DNA of 64,000 nt, taken from contig NZ_LZDB01000001.1 in the NCBI RefSeq assembly GCF_001676655.1, positions 62,001 to 126,000 on the forward strand, given 5' to 3'. The notes under the pieces were generated by a model, which worked only from the letters and a program-made list of their open reading frames with translations, did no database searches and was not told where the DNA came from. The DNA comes from Perlucidibaca aquatica. GTDB taxonomy: Bacteria > Pseudomonadota > Gammaproteobacteria > Pseudomonadales > Moraxellaceae. The position numbers were made by a program, and so were the translations under genes. Positions 61,885 through 64,000 of this stretch are shown here, in pieces (within the stretch, counting starts at the first letter, position 1; each line of letters begins with the position of its first letter).

Positions 61885-63024
61885 CTACTCCCCTAACTTA
61901 ACAAGATGAGCCGTCGCAGTAGCGATGGGTATCAAGGTCATGCGCATATCATCGCCAATTTGACGACAGTCTTGTAGCTGCCAGCGCTGTTGTTGCGCCA
62001 TTTGTGTGAGCGACCAGTCTACCAAGGGTCGCGCTGATGCACCCAGCAGCGTCGGGGCTTGATAAAGCAGCCACTCATCCACTACCCCGGCCTGCAAGAA
62101 AGCGGCATTGAGTGTAGCGCCCGCTTCCAGTAAAACCTCATTGCACTGGCGCTGCGCCAGCTCACGCATCACCGCGCGTGGGCAAAGACGACCGTGATTA
62201 TTCGTTGCCACGGCTTTCACCTCGGCACCGGCGCGCTGCAATAACTGCAAGCGCTGCCCGCCCGTACTCAAGCTGTCTGCGCGCGTAAGCACCAAGGTCT
62301 CACCCGGCTCTTTCAGCAGCTTGGCCTGCGGTGATAGCCGCAATTGCGAGTCCAGCACCACGCGCAAGGGCTGACGCTCTGTATCCGGCAACCTCACGCT
62401 TAAGCGCGAGTCATCGGCCAGCACCGATGCTATGCCTGTGATGATGGCACTGCTGCGGGCGCGCCAACATTGGACATCGGCTCGCGCCGCATCACCCGTG
62501 ATCCATTGCGACTCGCCCGACGCCATGGCCGTGCGGCCGTCAAGACTGCTGGCCGTTTTCATGCGCAACCAAGGCAGCCCCCCCGAAATACGGCGCAAGA
62601 ATCCGGCATTGAGCGTGCGTGCCGGCACTTCCATGAGCCCAACGTCTACGGCAATACCGGCTGCCCGCAAACGCTGCGCGCCTTGGCCTGCCACCAGCGG
62701 GTTACTGTCAGCCACCGCGATCACTACACGAGACAGACCCGCCGCGATTAATGCATCCGCGCAGGGCGGCGTACGGCCGGTATGCGCGCAAGGCTCTAAC
62801 GTGACATAGGCCGTTGCGCCGTGGGCTCGCTCACCGGCCTCGCGCAAGGCAAAGACTTCAGCATGTGGCTCGCCCGCACGCACATGCCATCCACGCCCGA
62901 CCACCTCGCCATCACGCACGATAACGCAACCCACACGCGGGTTCGGCGCCGTGGTGTTAAGACCGCGCTCGGCGAGACGCAGGGCCTCAGCCATGGCCGA
63001 GTGATCTTGCGCAGAGAGTGTCAT
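61885..63024 (-). CDS. ribD: Bifunctional riboflavin deaminase/reductase
   Basis: The N-terminal zinc deaminase domain shows HAEVFALREAGERA and PCAHTGRTPPCADALI (the Zn-binding H-A-E and P-C-x8-C set). The C-terminal reductase domain (WLRMKTASSLDGRTAMASGESQWITG and NEVLLEAGATLNAAFL) uses NADPH. Together they perform the second and third steps of the pathway. 379 residues. The ATG overlaps the nrdR stop by one base (TAATG). Confidence 0.96.
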   Translation of the reverse strand: MTLSAQDHSAMAEALRLAERGLNTTAPNPRVGCVIVRDGEVVGRGWHVRAGEPHAEVFALREAGERAHGATAYVTLEPCAHTGRTPPCADALIAAGLSRVVIAVADSNPLVAGQGAQRLRAAGIAVDVGLMEVPARTLNAGFLRRISGGLPWLRMKTASSLDGRTAMASGESQWITGDAARADVQCWRARSSAIITGIASVLADDSRLSVRLPDTERQPLRVVLDSQLRLSPQAKLLKEPGETLVLTRADSLSTGGQRLQLLQRAGAEVKAVATNNHGRLCPRAVMRELAQRQCNEVLLEAGATLNAAFLQAGVVDEWLLYQAPTLLGASARPLVDWSLTQMAQQQRWQLQDCRQIGDDMRMTLIPIATATAHLVKLGE

Positions 63025-63494
63025 TAGGTGGGCTCGATGCCGTTAGCCGTATTCAGGCTATCAATCTCGGCACGGAAGGCATCAATGTCTTTGAAGTCGC
63101 GATAGACCGACGCAAAGCGCACATACGCCACGGAGTCGAGCTGCTTCAGCTCGGCCATCACCAGCTCACCAATGAGGCGCGACTTCACTTCGCGCTCGCC
63201 GGTGGCGCGCAATTTATGCAGGATATGGTTTAACGCCGCATCCACCCGATCAATGCTGACATTACGCTTTTGCAGCGCATGCAACATGCCGTGGCGGAGC
63301 TTGCTTTCATCAAACGGTTGGCGACGGCCATCGGATTTGATGACGCGGGGGATCACGAGTTCAGCAGTCTCGAACGTGGTGAAACGCTCGTTACAGGAGG
63401 TGCACTCACGGCGACGACGAATCTGATCACCCTCGGCCACGAGCCGTGAGTCAATGACTTTCGTGTCTTCCGCTTTGCAGAAAGGACAATGCAT
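63024..63494 (-). CDS. nrdR: Transcriptional repressor NrdR
   Basis: A nucleotide-sensing repressor of ribonucleotide reductase genes. ATG 63494 begins [17 protein letters not shown]; the Zn-ribbon is C3-x2-C6 and CTSC near residues 31-34, followed by the ATP-cone ([30 protein letters not shown]). 156 residues. The longer frame to 63557 has no family match. It heads the rib block and follows glyA across a hairpin. Confidence 0.96.
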   Translation of the reverse strand: MHCPFCKAEDTKVIDSRLVAEGDQIRRRRECTSCNERFTTFETAELVIPRVIKSDGRRQPFDESKLRHGMLHALQKRNVSIDRVDAALNHILHKLRATGEREVKSRLIGELVMAELKQLDSVAYVRFASVYRDFKDIDAFRAEIDSLNTANGIEPT

Positions 63495-63579
63495 AAAAAG
63501 AACCACCCTGTGTTTCGTCAACAACAGTGAATATGACGCAGCCAACCACCAAAGCAAGCCCCGACGAGCGGAGCGACAT

Positions 63580-63650
63580 CCTGAGTGGGAGCCACCCTGT
63601 CTAAAAGCACATGGAGCTAACGCTTTTAGACAGGGTGGCCCCCACTCAGG
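63580..63650. repeat. 29-bp inverted repeat forming a long hairpin
   Basis: Arms 63580-63608 and 63622-63650 pair over 29 bp with one C/T mismatch (a G-U pair in RNA of one strand) around a 13-nt loop. It lies between glyA and nrdR, both on the minus strand. No T-tract follows the stem, so it is not a standard terminator; possible roles are an RNA processing site or a palindromic mobile-element remnant. Confidence 0.85.
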
Positions 63651-63661
63651 GCAGGCTCAGA

Positions 63662-64000
63662 TCAGGCGGCGTAGACGGGATACTTGGCGCAAATCGCTTT
63701 GACCTTAGCGGCCACAGTCGCTTCAACAGCCGCATCACCCGCTGGGTTGCCTTTCAGGCCTTCAATCACGTCTGCAATCCAACCGGCCAGTTCGCCACAC
63801 TCCGCTTCGCTGAAGCCACGCGTGGTGACCGCTGGCGTACCAATACGAATACCAGAGGTCACGAAGGGTGAGCGCGGGTCATTCGGTACGGCATTCTTAT
63901 TCACGGTAATGCCAACACGGCCGAGCGCAGCATCGGCATCTTTGCCGGTGATGTCTTGCTTGATCAGTGAGAGCAGGAAGAGATGGTTTTCTGTGCCACC
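63662..64000 (-). CDS. glyA: Serine hydroxymethyltransferase, C-terminal part
   Basis: The 3' 113 codons of glyA (the gene continues beyond the right edge). The enzyme interconverts serine and glycine with tetrahydrofolate and pyridoxal phosphate. Visible C-terminal features are [39 protein letters not shown] (conserved folate/Arg region) and the final helix. The stop is at 63662-63664, 12 bp from the hairpin. It lies upstream of nrdR in the usual gammaproteobacterial order. Confidence 0.95.
   Translation of the reverse strand, partial: GGTENHLFLLSLIKQDITGKDADAALGRVGITVNKNAVPNDPRSPFVTSGIRIGTPAVTTRGFSEAECGELAGWIADVIEGLKGNPAGDAAVEATVAAKVKAICAKYPVYAA

Overview
The window reads as a continuous piece of a gammaproteobacterial chromosome, probably from the Pseudomonadales/Moraxellaceae side. 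The evidence is an ssrA tag peptide ANDENYALAA, the glyA-nrdR-ribD-ribE-ribBA-ribH-nusB-thiL order, a DesBC-like desaturase/reductase pair, an SdsA-type alkylsulfatase, a Zur-type palindrome in front of a TonB-dependent receptor, and dense gene packing with many 1-4 nt overlaps. The genus cannot be fixed from the sequence alone. No CRISPR array, rRNA or ordinary tRNA gene was seen; the only RNA gene is tmRNA.

Layout. 1-4.1 kb: end of an unknown gene, then a minus-strand pair for a penicillin-acylase-family lipoprotein and an ALDH3-type aldehyde dehydrogenase. 4.15-4.5 kb: ssrA (tmRNA). 4.5-13.1 kb: an 8.6-kb integrative island inserted in the 3' end of ssrA, bounded by a 21-bp direct repeat. 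It carries a tyrosine integrase beside ssrA, a lipoprotein, a ParB-fold protein, an XRE repressor diverging from a membrane protein, two small unknown genes (one a zinc-ribbon-like protein), a serine recombinase, and a tightly overlapping three-gene minus-strand operon led by a TIGR04255 protein. That operon is the best candidate for an undescribed system. The native ssrA terminator now lies on the far side of the island.

13-23 kb: alkylsulfatase, cytochrome b561, cupredoxin-like protein, Tat-exported dienelactone hydrolase, PAS histidine kinase, RhlE-type helicase, crotonase, OsmC protein, PiT phosphate transporter. 23-30 kb: transglutaminase/DUF2126, an ATP-grasp plus alpha-E fusion, and a second transglutaminase, forming a predicted but uncharacterised peptide-making and processing operon. 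30-43 kb: hydrolases, PhoX-like protein, Tag glycosylase, arsR-arsC-aquaporin, desaturase with ferredoxin reductase and a palindromic operator, patatin, MscL, Fbp, MtgA, TetR. 43-50 kb: zinc-type TonB receptor behind a Zur box, xseB-ispA-dxs (isoprenoid precursors), CBS protein, ribA, pgpA. 50.5-56.8 kb: AraC regulator diverging from an SDR / di-iron ferritin-like / Baeyer-Villiger-type monooxygenase / unknown operon, followed by a periplasmic protein. 56.8-57.7 kb: HicAB with a two-copy operator and the relic of a ParE toxin. 57.7-64 kb: thiL-nusB-ribH-ribBA-orf-ribE-ribD-nrdR, a 29-bp-stem hairpin, and the 3' part of glyA.

The housekeeping parts fit together as riboflavin synthesis (ribA, ribBA, ribH, ribE, ribD) and isoprenoid precursor synthesis (dxs, ispA). 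Accessory interest is concentrated in the ssrA island, the transglutaminase/ATP-grasp operon and the di-iron/BVMO operon.
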